Positions 46,801 to 55,403 of a stretch of 64,000 bases of DNA are shown here, piece by piece; the stretch's first letter is position 1, and every line of letters begins with the position of its first letter. Below the pieces are notes generated by a model that was given only the letters and a program-made list of their open reading frames with translations, was not told the origin of the DNA and searched no databases. The position numbers were made by a program, and so were the translations under genes. This stretch comes from Bacteroidales bacterium (GTDB lineage Bacteria > Bacteroidota > Bacteroidia > Bacteroidales > F082), in assembly GCA_024400305.1 (NCBI GenBank), contig JAKSMX010000005.1, positions 57,616-121,615 on the forward strand. The letters are read 5' to 3'.

Positions 46801-46967
46801 TTTTCGGCGGCGAGACAATCCGCGGATTCGTGTTCGCATTGCTCGTCGGTATCATCGCCGGTACATTCTCATCACTCTTCATCGCATCACCGTTCGCCTA
46901 CATCCTTTTCAAAGGCAAAGAGCAGGATGCCAAGTTGCTTGAAGAAGACAACCGCAAGAGAAAATAA
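43875..46967 (+). CDS. secDF: Fused SecD-SecF protein translocase subunit
   Basis: The 1030-residue protein joins SecD (residues 1 to about 620; N-terminal membrane segment, large periplasmic P1 domain, then GLDLKGGMNVMMEVS and five membrane segments with VLTLGMAVDSNVIIFERIKEE) to SecF (about 650-1010; LGIDFKGGRNYVIRF, TIIGYSINNTVVIFDRIREN). It uses the proton gradient to pull exported proteins across the inner membrane. Fusion is the rule in Bacteroidetes. A loop rich in Glu (residues about 285-310) is added in the periplasmic domain. Confidence 0.97.
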   Translation: MQNKGVIKLLALLLAIFTVYQLSFTFVTKHIESKAEKYAKGQESLTLATKMANGDQKAYEELLDSIQTARETYYLDSVGTVKVYMWQDYRKCKEQELNLGLDLKGGMNVMMEVSVPDIIYALSGNAQTKDETFRKAMEEAKAQHLNSQKDFVDLFGEAYQKLDPNARLASIFLYEFKDKGITVNSTNEEVLKVIKEETSGAIDRSYQILRTRIDRFGVAQPNIQKLEGSGRILVELPGIKDPKRVRKLLQGTAQLEFWETYNFNEIYQHFEEANARLAEIEKAMTTDAAEETDTVEEEGEDLALLNQMSAEDSLKKAQTDALESFQKNNPLYAVLQPSYYTNANGMMAPAQTARVGSALVKDTANVNRMLKKVSTIFPRNMRFAWCVKPTTTESGAEYIDLVALKANRDNKCSLGGEVITEARQDYDPNGRVEVTIQMNSEGAKAWKRLTGDNIGRQVAIVLDNYVYSYPVVNDEIPGGRSQISGGDMTVEEAQDLANILKAGKLPAPARILEENVVGPSLGQEAITSGFWSFIIAFCLVLLYMLFFYSKAGVAADIALLVNIVFFFGVIASFGTVLTLPGIAGIVLTLGMAVDSNVIIFERIKEEVASGKGLRLAVADGFKAAYSAILDGQITTFLTGLILFEFGTGPVQGFATTLMIGICTSLFTSIFITRLILEGWLAKGKDIKFSTDMTRDFMKHANFDFIKFRKTAFIIGGAMILVSAISLCTLKLNLGIDFKGGRNYVIRFDKEVNDNEVREALTAIDIFQAANETPLVKTFGPANQVKVTTKYMVDNDDPEVDAQIQEMFFEALKGFYTSNVTYQQFSSDDVSIGIMSSQKVGGTIADDVTRKAVWAVIFSLVVIFVYIAIRFRRWQYGVSSIIALAHDTIIVIGLYSLLYSVMPFSMEVDQSFIAAVLTIIGYSINNTVVIFDRIRENVALYPKRTWYERINNGVNSTLMRSINTSGTTLVVLLAIFIFGGETIRGFVFALLVGIIAGTFSSLFIASPFAYILFKGKEQDAKLLEEDNRKRK

Positions 46968-46990
46968 TTGTTAATACATTAAATTGAATG

Positions 46991-47018
46991 GAGACGGGGT
47001 ACATTGCGACTCCGTCTC
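46991..47018 (+). terminator. Terminator of secDF
   Basis: Stem gagacgg/ccgtctc (46991-46997, 47012-47018) followed by ttttttatt, 24 nt after the stop. Confidence 0.85.
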
Positions 47019-47095
47019 TTTTTTATTCTCCTCTCCTCTCTTAACTTTCCTCTCACGTCTCCAATCTTTTTTATGATTTATATCAAAAAAAAATG

Positions 47096-47103
47096 TAATT
47101 TTG
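47096..47103 (+). promoter_or_regulatory. -7 element of the PorE-like gene
   Basis: TAATTTTG matches TAnnTTTG and lies 38 nt before the ATG at 47142. No clear -33 motif. Confidence 0.5.
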
Positions 47104-47141
47104 CAAGATTATTTTCGTTAGACTCAACAAAAGGAAAATTT

Positions 47142-49604
47142 ATGTCAAAGAAACTATTGCTCATATTGGCACTGATACTTTTCGGTTCATCACAACAGAT
47201 TGAGGCACAACGCAAAAGCCCTGCAAAGAACGCCGACATACTATTTGAACGCGGGCAGTATTTCAACGCCATCGAACGTTATAAAAAGGCCTATAAGAAA
47301 ACCGGCAGCAAGAAATACGAACAGGAACGCATCCGTATCACCTTCCAACTCGGCGAATGCTACCGCCTCACCGACAACCCGCGTCAGGCGGCGGCACAAT
47401 ACAAGAGAGTGGTGAAGACCGATTTCCCGCTTGAGAAGCCTGAGGTGTATCTGCATTACGCCGACATGCTGAAACGTAACGAGAAATACAATGAGGCGCT
47501 TGAGTTTTACGAGATGTACAGACAAGCCGTCCCTGACGACCCGCGAGCAGAACTCGCAGCCGCCGACATAGAACACATCCAGGAATGGATGGAATTTCCT
47601 TCAAAATACGAAGTAACAAGACTTAAGGTATTGAATTCCAAAGCGTCAGACTTCGGAATCGCTTGGACCAACAACCAATATAACGAAGTGATCTTCAGCT
47701 CCACCCGCGACGGCGGAGTCCACAACGAGAAAGACGCCATCACAGGGCAGAAGTTCGCCGACTTTTACACGTCGCGCCAGGACAGGCAAGGTGTATGGGA
47801 CAAGCCAACGCTCACCGACGAGGAAGGCGGCCTCAACTCACAGGGAAGCGAAGGCGTGCCGTTCTTCAACAAGTCGTTCTCGACGGTTTATTTCACACGC
47901 TGCGGCAACGCAAAGAAACGGCAGTCGGGCTGTGAGATTGTGAAGTCGTCACACGCCGGCGGTGCTTTCGGCGAGCCGGACATCGTGAAAATCGCGAGCA
48001 TCGACTCCCTCGACGTCATCGGACATCCAACATTGTCGCAGGACGAGTCGGTCATCTATTTCGCGGCCAACCGCAAAGGCGGCTTCGGCGGCAAGGACAT
48101 CTGGATGGCGATGAAAGGCGATGACGGGACATTCGGACGCCCGTTCAACCTCGGTGACGTCATCAACACGCAAGGCGACGAGATGTTCCCGTTCCTGCGC
48201 AACGACAGCACCTTGTATTTCGCCTCCGACGGACACGGCGGCATGGGCGGGCTCGACATCTTCGTGACGACCATCGACACAGCAGGCAACTGGGGAGAAC
48301 CCGTAAACCTCAGGTATCCAATAAATTCCATCGGCAACGACTACGGGATAACATTCCACCCGACAGAAGAACGCGGTTTCTTCATCTCGAACCGCGACAG
48401 CCGCAACGGCCTCGATGACGACATCTATTATTTCATCGAGCCACCGGTTCTGTTCACCGTCAACGGCACCGTCAAAGACCCGAACACACTTCAGTTCGTC
48501 ACCGGCGCAAACGTGAAAATATCAGGCTCCGACGGCTCGTCGGCCACCACACTCTCAAGTGAGAACGGCGGTTTCCAATTCACGAGCAGCCAGCTCGCCC
48601 TCGGGAACGTTTACGTCCTCACCATCGACAAGCCGAACTATTTCACAACTACCGACACCATCAGCACCATCGGGCTTGAGTTCAGCCACGATTTCCAGAA
48701 AGAATATGAGCTGATGATGATTCCTGACGAGGCCGTGGTGCTTCCGGAGATTCAGTACGAACTCGGGAAATGGGATTTGCAGCCTCAATTTGAGGACTCA
48801 CTGCAAGGCCTCGTCGAACTTCTCCAGCTGAATCCTAACATCACCGTGGAGCTTGGCTCACACACCGACTTCCGCGACACCGACGCACGCAATGACATCC
48901 TTTCACAGAAACGCGCGCAGTCGGTGTGCGATTATCTTGTAATAAGAGGCATCGACCCGCTGCGCCTCACCGCAAAAGGATACGGTGAACGCAAGCCAAG
49001 AACGCTCAACAAAGACTTCACGTTCAACGATTATACATTCAAAGCCGGCACCGTCCTGACTGAAGACTTCATTGTTTCGCTGAACACCAAGGAATTGCAA
49101 GAATACGCCCATCAGCTGAACAGAAGGACGGAATTTAGAGTCATCAGTAAAGATTACATACCAAGAAATGCCATAAGCGATGATCAAAATGTCGCCATCA
49201 GCATGAATCCTAACGACAACAAAGTTGCATTCACACAGGATGAGAAAACCGGACTTTTCAAATTCAAGTCGATTATCAACGCATACACTGAGACTGTCTG
49301 TTACGACAAAGACAGCGATTTCAGCGTTTCGCAGAAAAAAGTGATGCAGCTGCTCAAAGACGGCCACATCTCGAAAAACGATTTCATCGGCGACAACATC
49401 GAAAGGATAATCACCGCCGGTGCCGTCATGAATCGTGCAGTGTTCAAAATCAAGGAGATGTACATCGCCGACAGGAAAGTTGAAAACATTGAAGTCACCG
49501 TATATAACAATCAAGTTGAAGACTGGGTCATCGGATCAAAAGACCTGAAGAAATTCGGCAGCTTCGAGTTTAACACAAACGAAAAGAAACTCATTTTCAA
49601 GTAA
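47142..49604 (+). CDS. PorE-like OmpA-family protein (TPR, beta-propeller, CRD, OmpA)
   Basis: The 820-residue protein starts with a signal peptide (MSKKLLLILALILFGSSQQIEAQ); this start is preferred to 47004, which gives a false N-terminal extension. Domains in order: TPR repeats (about 25-135), a PD40-type beta-propeller (about 155-430, blades such as VIYFAANRKGGFGGKDIW), a carboxypeptidase-like regulatory domain (about 440-520) and an OmpA peptidoglycan-binding domain (about 540-670, ELGSHTDFRDTDARNDILSQKRAQSV). This is the order in PorE of the type IX secretion system. An extra C-terminal domain of about 130 residues resembles a retropepsin without its DTG motif. Confidence 0.88.
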   Translation: MSKKLLLILALILFGSSQQIEAQRKSPAKNADILFERGQYFNAIERYKKAYKKTGSKKYEQERIRITFQLGECYRLTDNPRQAAAQYKRVVKTDFPLEKPEVYLHYADMLKRNEKYNEALEFYEMYRQAVPDDPRAELAAADIEHIQEWMEFPSKYEVTRLKVLNSKASDFGIAWTNNQYNEVIFSSTRDGGVHNEKDAITGQKFADFYTSRQDRQGVWDKPTLTDEEGGLNSQGSEGVPFFNKSFSTVYFTRCGNAKKRQSGCEIVKSSHAGGAFGEPDIVKIASIDSLDVIGHPTLSQDESVIYFAANRKGGFGGKDIWMAMKGDDGTFGRPFNLGDVINTQGDEMFPFLRNDSTLYFASDGHGGMGGLDIFVTTIDTAGNWGEPVNLRYPINSIGNDYGITFHPTEERGFFISNRDSRNGLDDDIYYFIEPPVLFTVNGTVKDPNTLQFVTGANVKISGSDGSSATTLSSENGGFQFTSSQLALGNVYVLTIDKPNYFTTTDTISTIGLEFSHDFQKEYELMMIPDEAVVLPEIQYELGKWDLQPQFEDSLQGLVELLQLNPNITVELGSHTDFRDTDARNDILSQKRAQSVCDYLVIRGIDPLRLTAKGYGERKPRTLNKDFTFNDYTFKAGTVLTEDFIVSLNTKELQEYAHQLNRRTEFRVISKDYIPRNAISDDQNVAISMNPNDNKVAFTQDEKTGLFKFKSIINAYTETVCYDKDSDFSVSQKKVMQLLKDGHISKNDFIGDNIERIITAGAVMNRAVFKIKEMYIADRKVENIEVTVYNNQVEDWVIGSKDLKKFGSFEFNTNEKKLIFK

Positions 49605-49642
49605 TTAGGTATTTAGAAGTTTGAGGTAATCAGGTATTCAAG

Positions 49643-49676
49643 CACCTCAAACACCTAAACACCTCAAACACCTAAA
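49643..49676. repeat. Tandem 17-bp repeat before purM
   Basis: cacctcaaacacctaaa occurs twice in tandem (49643-49659, 49660-49676). An inverted copy of its core, gtttgaggt, lies at 49619-49627, so alternative hairpins are possible just upstream of the purM start. Confidence 0.7.
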
Positions 49677-49684
49677 CATCTGAC

Positions 49685-50848
49685 ATGATAGAAAAACGTT
49701 ATAGCCTTCGTGGTGTCTCGGCGGAGAAAGAAGACATCCACAATGCAATAAAAAATCTCGATAAAGGGTTGTATCCCAATGCTTTCTGCAAAATCATCCC
49801 CGACATACTCGGCGGCGATGATGAATATTGCAACATCATGCATGCCGACGGTGCCGGAACGAAGTCGTCGCTCGCATATCTTTATTGGAAAGAAACCGGT
49901 GACCTCTCGGTATGGGCAGGCATCGCACAGGACGCCGTCGTCATGAACACCGACGACTTGATGTGCATCGGCGCCACCGACAAGATGCTGCTTTCCTCGA
50001 CCATAGGGCGCAACAAGAACCTCATCCCCGGCGAGGTCATCTCCGCCGTCATCAACGGGACCGAGGAGTTCCTCGCAAAACTGCGTTCACTTGGAGTCGG
50101 CATTTATCTCACCGGCGGCGAGACCGCTGATGTGGGCGACTTGGTGAGAACCATCATCGTTGACAGCACCGTCACCACGAGGATGAAACGCTCCGAAGTC
50201 ATTGAGAACCATATCACTCCCGGCGATGTCATCGTCGGTTTCGCATCATACGGACAGGCCACATACGAAGACAGATACAACGGAGGCATGGGCAGCAACG
50301 GACTGACATCAGCGCGTCACGACGTGCTCGGACATTATCTCGCCGAGAAATACACCGAGAGCTACGACCATTCGATCCCGGAAGACCTGATTTATTCCGG
50401 CAACCACACGCTCACGGAAGCCACATCGGTTGAAGGTGTCGATGTCGGGAAACTCATCCTCGCCCCCACCCGCACCTACCTGCCGATGATGGTTCCGATT
50501 CTCGAAAACCTCCGCGGACACATCAACGGCATCATCCATTGCAGCGGCGGCGCACAGACAAAAGTGACGCATTTCATTGACAATCTTCATATTATCAAAG
50601 ACAACATGATTGAGATACCGCCATTGTTCCAGATGATACAAGAGTCGTCAGGCACCGACTGGCAGGAGATGTACAAGGTCTTCAACATGGGTTCGCGTCT
50701 TGAGATTTACACCGACGAGAGATCAGCGGAAGAGATGATAGAGATTGCCAACTCATTCAACATCAACGCACAGATAATAGGACACGTCGAGGCGTCCGAC
50801 AGGAAACGCCTCACCATCAAGAGTAAACACGGAATATTTGAATACTAA
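49685..50848 (+). CDS. purM: Phosphoribosylformylglycinamidine cyclo-ligase (AIR synthase)
   Basis: The 387-residue protein has the PurM features DGAGTKSSLAYLYWKETGD, MNTDDLMCIGA, LTGGETADVGDLV and the C-terminal NMGSRLEIYTDE. It makes aminoimidazole ribonucleotide in purine synthesis. It is longer than the about 345 residues of Escherichia coli PurM and of the Bacteroidetes form. Its stop overlaps the prfA start by one base. Confidence 0.9.
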   Translation: MIEKRYSLRGVSAEKEDIHNAIKNLDKGLYPNAFCKIIPDILGGDDEYCNIMHADGAGTKSSLAYLYWKETGDLSVWAGIAQDAVVMNTDDLMCIGATDKMLLSSTIGRNKNLIPGEVISAVINGTEEFLAKLRSLGVGIYLTGGETADVGDLVRTIIVDSTVTTRMKRSEVIENHITPGDVIVGFASYGQATYEDRYNGGMGSNGLTSARHDVLGHYLAEKYTESYDHSIPEDLIYSGNHTLTEATSVEGVDVGKLILAPTRTYLPMMVPILENLRGHINGIIHCSGGAQTKVTHFIDNLHIIKDNMIEIPPLFQMIQESSGTDWQEMYKVFNMGSRLEIYTDERSAEEMIEIANSFNINAQIIGHVEASDRKRLTIKSKHGIFEY

Positions 50849-51927
50849 TGGAAATAATTGACAAGTTAGAAGAGATAAAAGAACGTTGGGAGGCCTTGCG
50901 CGAGCAGCTCAACGACCCTAATTTGATGAACGACATGAAACGTTACGTCAAGGTCAACAAAGATTACAAAGACCTTGAGCCTGTGGTGGATGCGTTCAAC
51001 CAATACAAGAACTACCTCGCGAACATCGACGAGGCGAAAGACATTCTGAAGACAGAGAAAGACGAGGACATGCGCGAGATGGCGCAGGAGGAACTCGACA
51101 AGGCCACCGAGAAGTCGGCGAAGCTCGAAGAAGACATCCGCCTGATGCTCATCCCCCAAGACCCGACCGACGGCAAGAACGCCGTGATGGAGATCCGTGC
51201 CGGCACAGGCGGCGACGAGGCTGCCATCTTTGCCGGCGACCTCTACAGGATGTATATCAAGTTCTGCGAGACGAGAAACTGGAAGGTCGAGACCGTCGAT
51301 GCCAACGAAGGCACTGCCGGAGGCTTCAAGGAAATAGTGTTCAACGTCATCGGCGACGGCGCATACGGAATCCTGAAATTCGAGTCGGGAGTACACCGCG
51401 TGCAGCGCGTGCCGAAGACCGAGACACAAGGACGCATCCACACATCAGCCGCATCAGTGGTCGTGCTTCCAGAAGCCGAAGAGTTCGATGTCGAACTGCT
51501 CGACAAAGACATCAAGAAAGAGGTGTATTGTGCCGCGTCAGGTCCTGGCGGGCAATGCGTCAACACCACATACAGCGCAGTCCGTCTCACCCACATTCCG
51601 ACAGGCGTGGTGGTGAGCTGCATCGACGAGCGTTCACAGGCCAAGAACATGGCCAAGGCCATGAAAATCCTCAGAACACGCATCTACGAGCAGGAATACA
51701 ACAAGTATATGGAAGAGGTATGCTCGAAACGCAAGACCATGGTCTCAACCGGCGACCGCTCGGCGAAGATACGCACGTACAACTATCCGCAGGGGCGCGT
51801 CACCGACCACCGCATCGGCTTCACTGTCTATAACCTCACCTCCGTCATGGACGGCGACCTGACATCATTCATCGAGAACCTCCAGATGGCCGAAAACGCC
51901 GAGAGGTTGAAGGAGAGCATGGAATAG
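50848..51927 (+). CDS. prfA: Peptide chain release factor 1
   Basis: The 359-residue protein has the PCRF domain (GTGGDEAAIFAGDLYRMY), the GGQ peptidyl-hydrolysis motif in SGPGGQCVNTTYSAVRLTH and DERSQAKNMAKAMKILRTR. Its length and lack of a programmed frameshift identify it as RF1, which reads UAA and UAG, rather than RF2. Translationally coupled to purM (TAATG). Confidence 0.96.
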   Translation: MEIIDKLEEIKERWEALREQLNDPNLMNDMKRYVKVNKDYKDLEPVVDAFNQYKNYLANIDEAKDILKTEKDEDMREMAQEELDKATEKSAKLEEDIRLMLIPQDPTDGKNAVMEIRAGTGGDEAAIFAGDLYRMYIKFCETRNWKVETVDANEGTAGGFKEIVFNVIGDGAYGILKFESGVHRVQRVPKTETQGRIHTSAASVVVLPEAEEFDVELLDKDIKKEVYCAASGPGGQCVNTTYSAVRLTHIPTGVVVSCIDERSQAKNMAKAMKILRTRIYEQEYNKYMEEVCSKRKTMVSTGDRSAKIRTYNYPQGRVTDHRIGFTVYNLTSVMDGDLTSFIENLQMAENAERLKESME

Positions 51928-51940
51928 AGATTAAAAAAGA

Positions 51941-52033
51941 GAACCGCATAGCGGTTCCACATCCGTAGCACATGGATTTTACATGTGGAAATGAATAGTA
52001 ACAATGAACCGCATAGCGGTTCCATATCCGTAA
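51941..52033. repeat. Two further copies of the palindromic intergenic repeat (CGCATAGCG type)
   Basis: gaaccgcatagcggttcca followed by (c/t)atccgta occurs at 51941-51967 and 52006-52032. The stem is aaccgc/gcggtt, against aatcgc/gcgatt at 43670: both stem strands changed together. A small hairpin cacatg/catgtg lies between the copies. Confidence 0.8.
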
Positions 52034-52037
52034 CAAC

Positions 52038-52847
52038 ATGAATAAACAGCAAATCATAAATCAAATCCACGCCAAGAGATCGTTCCTTTGCGTCGGTCTC
52101 GACACAGACATCAAGAAAATACCGCAACATCTTCTCAATGAGGAAGACCCTGTCTTCGCCTTCAACAAGGCCATCATCGACGCTACAGCTAAATACGCCA
52201 TCGCCTTCAAGCCGAACACGGCATTTTACGAGGTGTATGGCGCGAGAGGCTGGGCAAGTCTCGAAAAGACAATCAATTACATCAAGACGAATTACCCGGA
52301 GATGTTCGTCATCGCCGACGCAAAACGCGGCGACATCGGCAACACATCCGCCAACTACGCACGCGCTTTCTTCGAGACATTGAAAGCCGACGCCATCACA
52401 GTGGCTCCTTACATGGGCGTCGATTCCGTCGAGCCGTTCCTCGGCTTCAACGACAAATGGGTGATTCTTCTTGCCCTGACATCAAACAAAGGCTCGAAGG
52501 ATTTCCAATACCTCAACATCAAAGGCAAGGAATTATATAAGAATGTCTTGGCGAAGTCGGCTGAATGGGCTGGCAGCGACAAGATGATGTACGTTGTCGG
52601 TGCGACACATCCAGAGGAACTCGGCGAGATTCGCAAGTTGTTGCCGGAGCATTTCCTTCTCGTCCCTGGTGTCGGGGCGCAAGGCGGCGACCTTCAGGCT
52701 GTCGCGAAGTTCGGCCTCAACAAAGACTGCGGCCTCATCGTCAACTCGTCACGCGGCATAATTTACGCCTCCAACAGCGAGGACTTCGCCGAAAGAGCCG
52801 CCGAAGAAGCAAGGAAACTGCAGGAACAGATGGCTGCCGTTTTGTAG
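52038..52847 (+). CDS. pyrF: Orotidine 5'-phosphate decarboxylase
   Basis: The 269-residue enzyme makes UMP. It shows [24 protein letters not shown] and the catalytic [11 protein letters not shown], followed by VAPYMGVDS and [10 protein letters not shown]. It is the longer type 2 family found in Bacteroidetes. The start lies just after a palindromic repeat. Confidence 0.96.
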   Translation: MNKQQIINQIHAKRSFLCVGLDTDIKKIPQHLLNEEDPVFAFNKAIIDATAKYAIAFKPNTAFYEVYGARGWASLEKTINYIKTNYPEMFVIADAKRGDIGNTSANYARAFFETLKADAITVAPYMGVDSVEPFLGFNDKWVILLALTSNKGSKDFQYLNIKGKELYKNVLAKSAEWAGSDKMMYVVGATHPEELGEIRKLLPEHFLLVPGVGAQGGDLQAVAKFGLNKDCGLIVNSSRGIIYASNSEDFAERAAEEARKLQEQMAAVL

Positions 52848-52876
52848 TAAAAAGTTATAAAGTATAAAGTTAAAAG

Positions 52877-52909
52877 AGCGCAAAGCGGACAAGATGTTTG
52901 CTTTGCGCT
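52877..52909 (+). terminator. Terminator of pyrF
   Basis: A 10-bp stem agcgcaaagc/gctttgcgct (52877-52886, 52900-52909) followed by six T residues. Confidence 0.88.
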
Positions 52910-52952
52910 TTTTTCGTGTGTAAATGTTTTGAAAGTATTCGATCTATAAATC

Positions 52953-52978
52953 AAATATTTAAGCCTTTTCCGCCTCAA
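52953..52978 (-). pseudogene. Remnant of the 5' end of a sigma-factor gene
   Basis: On the minus strand TTG 52978 starts MRRKRLKYL..., whose first eight residues are those of the sigma factor at 61157 (MRRKRLKYF). The DNA shares a 19-bp identical stretch (aaatatttaagccttttcc). It lies 78 nt after the first TPR gene, the place the sigma gene has behind the second TPR gene. The homology stops at once, so only a few codons remain. Confidence 0.6.
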
Positions 52979-53056
52979 CTAACAAGTAGTTTTTTAACAC
53001 AAGTTTCACAAGCATTATCACAAGTCACACAAGTTTTCACCCAATCACCTAACAAC

Positions 53057-55051
53057 CTATTCACCTAACCTCCCCTTCCCTTCATACTTCTTCGCCATCC
53101 GCTTCTTCCCTATCTTCTTGTAAAAATTCGCGACATGGGCACATGTCGTTTTGTATGTTCCACGATATATCTCATTGTTTTCATCATAAAAAGTCTTTGC
53201 GATATTATATGCTTTCAGAGTATATTGTTCACCTTTTTCCGTGTCACCGAGGGCGAAACAGGCCTTTCCCATGCGGACGTAACAGTTAATGAGATGAAAT
53301 TTGTAAATTCTCAACCTGTCGGCCGATTTCTCATAGATTTCCATGCCTTTGTTGTAATGTTCGAAAGCCCCGGTGTAATCTTTCCTGCTGAAGAACACAT
53401 CGCCGTACGTCTCGTTCGCCGAAGCGTAAATCTCCTCATAACATCCGTTGTCGCCGCCGTATTTCACGCACAAATCCAGAAGTTTCTCGTATGTCGCGGA
53501 AGCCTCATCATCCTCTCTGAGAAACACCTCCGCCTTTGCGAGCCGGTAAAGCGCATACAGATACACATCCAATTCGTAATTGACGAACTCGTGTGCATCC
53601 ATGACCTTGAGCGCATCAACAAACGCGGTTTTGGCTTCCTGATAATTCTTAAGTTCCATGTAGATGTTGCCTTTTTTCGTTTTGAAATCCGCGATTCTCG
53701 GGGCATATTTCTTCGGATCCTGCGGCATGATGCGTGTTTCTATCTCGATGGCCTTGTCGATACATGCCATGGCGGAGTCGTTTTTCCCTTGGTCAGACAG
53801 GATGATGCTCAGGCTCGACAGCGAGTTGGCGTATTCACCGCTGAATTTATCATCAGCCTCATAAAGTTTCCTCCTTATCTCGACAGATTTTTTTACGACT
53901 TTCTCCGCCTTCTCATACTCACAATTCTCATAATACATGGTGCCGAGTTCATGAATCGGATAGTTTATAAGCACATAGAAATACGAGTCGCTCACCTCGT
54001 TGCCGAGTCCGTCTTCGGCTGATTTTATCGCCTTTTCAAAAAAACTGCGGGCTCTGTCAAGATCCTTGATGCGGATGACCATACGACCCATATTCAAATA
54101 TATGTATGACATGTGAATCTTTGAACTGCAATTTCTTTCGGCGATCATCCCGTACTTCATCACTTTTTCGATATTGACCTCATCGGAGAAGAACCTGACC
54201 GTCTGTGCGAGAACATAGTTGTTGGTCGAGTCGGCTTCTACTATTTTTTCGTACATCTGTCCAATGATTCGTCTGTTTTCCGGTCCGCCCACGACAGTCC
54301 TGATGTTGATTTCGTCAAGCATCCCTGGAATCAGTGCTTTTATTGAAGCGTTGACCTCATTTCTCTGCAAAATCTTATTTGATAGTCGTTCAAAAGAATT
54401 GTAGTTCACATACACATTCAATGCGCCTTCGATGTCGCCGTTGTCAAGGGCGGCGAAAGCGCGGCGGCCCACCGAGTCCATGTCGTCTTTGTTAATCCTC
54501 GAGAACTTGTCGGCATATTCCGCAATCTTCGAATTGGCGTTTTTCAGGTCTTCTTCAGCTTTCACGGCTCTTTGCTCGTATTCCGCAAGCGGAATCTCGT
54601 TTTTTGCGAGCTGCGACTTCAACTCCTCAATCTGTTTCTTGTAAACGCCCACCTGATAGTTGTCGAATATCTCGTAATAGCTGGCGCGCGCCTCCGCAAG
54701 TTTCGCAGGCGGCGCTACGACAATCTTCAATGTGTCTTTTTCGGTCAGGACGATGCCATCCCTAATCAGTTGGTTGTTCACCACTTCGTAGCCCGACTTG
54801 TAAACACGGAGGTTATACACCACGTCGCCTTTCTTCTTCTTGGCGAAATTCAGGATGAAGACCCCGTCATTGCCGCTGACGGCTGGCTGCACGTCATCCG
54901 ACGAGACGGCCTCGATGCTCGCGCCGGAGACAGTCTTGCCATTTGAATTAATCTCAACTACCACGCCGACCTGCCGCACCTGGGCAGACAGGGTGCAAAC
55001 ATTTAACAGACAAACTGTTACAAGAATAATTTTAAGATATTTTGCTGTCAT
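53057..55051 (-). CDS. Secreted coiled-coil/TPR protein, module copy 1
   Basis: The 664-residue product begins with a signal peptide (MTAKYLKIILVTVCLLNVCTLSAQ). Residues about 25-105 form a carboxypeptidase regulatory-like domain (GVVVEINSNGKTVSGASIEAV). A charged coiled coil follows at about 115-180, then at least eight TPR-like helical repeats to the end. ATG 55051 is preferred to 55066 because the promoter (-7 at 55081) would start RNA near 55067. The N-terminal 90 residues are identical to those of the paralogue at 61192-63201 while the repeats have diverged. Function unknown; a periplasmic or surface sensing scaffold is one possibility. Confidence 0.85.
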   Translation of the reverse strand: MTAKYLKIILVTVCLLNVCTLSAQVRQVGVVVEINSNGKTVSGASIEAVSSDDVQPAVSGNDGVFILNFAKKKKGDVVYNLRVYKSGYEVVNNQLIRDGIVLTEKDTLKIVVAPPAKLAEARASYYEIFDNYQVGVYKKQIEELKSQLAKNEIPLAEYEQRAVKAEEDLKNANSKIAEYADKFSRINKDDMDSVGRRAFAALDNGDIEGALNVYVNYNSFERLSNKILQRNEVNASIKALIPGMLDEINIRTVVGGPENRRIIGQMYEKIVEADSTNNYVLAQTVRFFSDEVNIEKVMKYGMIAERNCSSKIHMSYIYLNMGRMVIRIKDLDRARSFFEKAIKSAEDGLGNEVSDSYFYVLINYPIHELGTMYYENCEYEKAEKVVKKSVEIRRKLYEADDKFSGEYANSLSSLSIILSDQGKNDSAMACIDKAIEIETRIMPQDPKKYAPRIADFKTKKGNIYMELKNYQEAKTAFVDALKVMDAHEFVNYELDVYLYALYRLAKAEVFLREDDEASATYEKLLDLCVKYGGDNGCYEEIYASANETYGDVFFSRKDYTGAFEHYNKGMEIYEKSADRLRIYKFHLINCYVRMGKACFALGDTEKGEQYTLKAYNIAKTFYDENNEIYRGTYKTTCAHVANFYKKIGKKRMAKKYEGKGRLGE
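54786..55045 (-). repeat. 260-bp block identical to 62936-63195
   Basis: Every base of 54786-55045 matches 62936-63195 (offset 8150). Just outside, in the direction of the gene interior, similarity drops sharply. It encodes the signal peptide and regulatory-like domain of both TPR proteins. Confidence 0.9.
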
Positions 55052-55073
55052 AAAACAAATAAACAATGAGCTG

Positions 55074-55081
55074 CAAAATTA
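55074..55081 (-). promoter_or_regulatory. -7 element of TPR gene copy 1
   Basis: TAATTTTG on the minus strand, 23 nt before the ATG at 55051. The corresponding element of copy 2 is at 63224-63231. Confidence 0.6.
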
Positions 55082-55154
55082 ATAATTTTTCCGAATCAGG
55101 GAAAAAACTTTTCAGACAACGATCGTATGAATTTTTTTCATCGCAGCATGCACA

Positions 55155-55403
55155 TCAAGTCACACAATTATCCTGCTCACCTGATTTGCTTTTTTCATTC
55201 AGCAGTGCCGAATATTCCGCAAAAAAGTCATAATCAAGCAATTGCGATATTTTTAACAACAAGTCGGTATCGATATATTTCCTATGGAAAATCTTATAGA
55301 CGTTGTCGCGACAAAATCCCAACTTGTCAGAAAACCACTTGACACAGTGCCCCTGCTCGTCAAGTTTCTCACGTATTTTCTCACCAATGTGAATCTCTTC
55401 CAT
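55155..55403 (-). CDS. Small XRE-type (helix-turn-helix) regulator, module copy 1
   Basis: The 82-residue protein starts MEEIHIGEKIREKLDEQGHCVKWFSDKLG and continues FCRDNVYKIFHRKYIDTDLLLKISQLLDYDFF, a compact five-helix Cro/C1-type DNA-binding fold without a second domain. It is about 84% identical to the protein at 63306-63554. The frame could extend to 55451, but that part differs mainly at non-silent positions between the copies, so ATG 55403 is used. It lies 103 nt upstream of the TPR start and probably controls that gene. Confidence 0.85.
   Translation of the reverse strand: MEEIHIGEKIREKLDEQGHCVKWFSDKLGFCRDNVYKIFHRKYIDTDLLLKISQLLDYDFFAEYSALLNEKSKSGEQDNCVT

Noticed and set aside
53135-54022. 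295-codon plus-strand open frame antisense to TPR copy 1
   Set aside because: Shadow of the TPR gene; no start signal and no family features.
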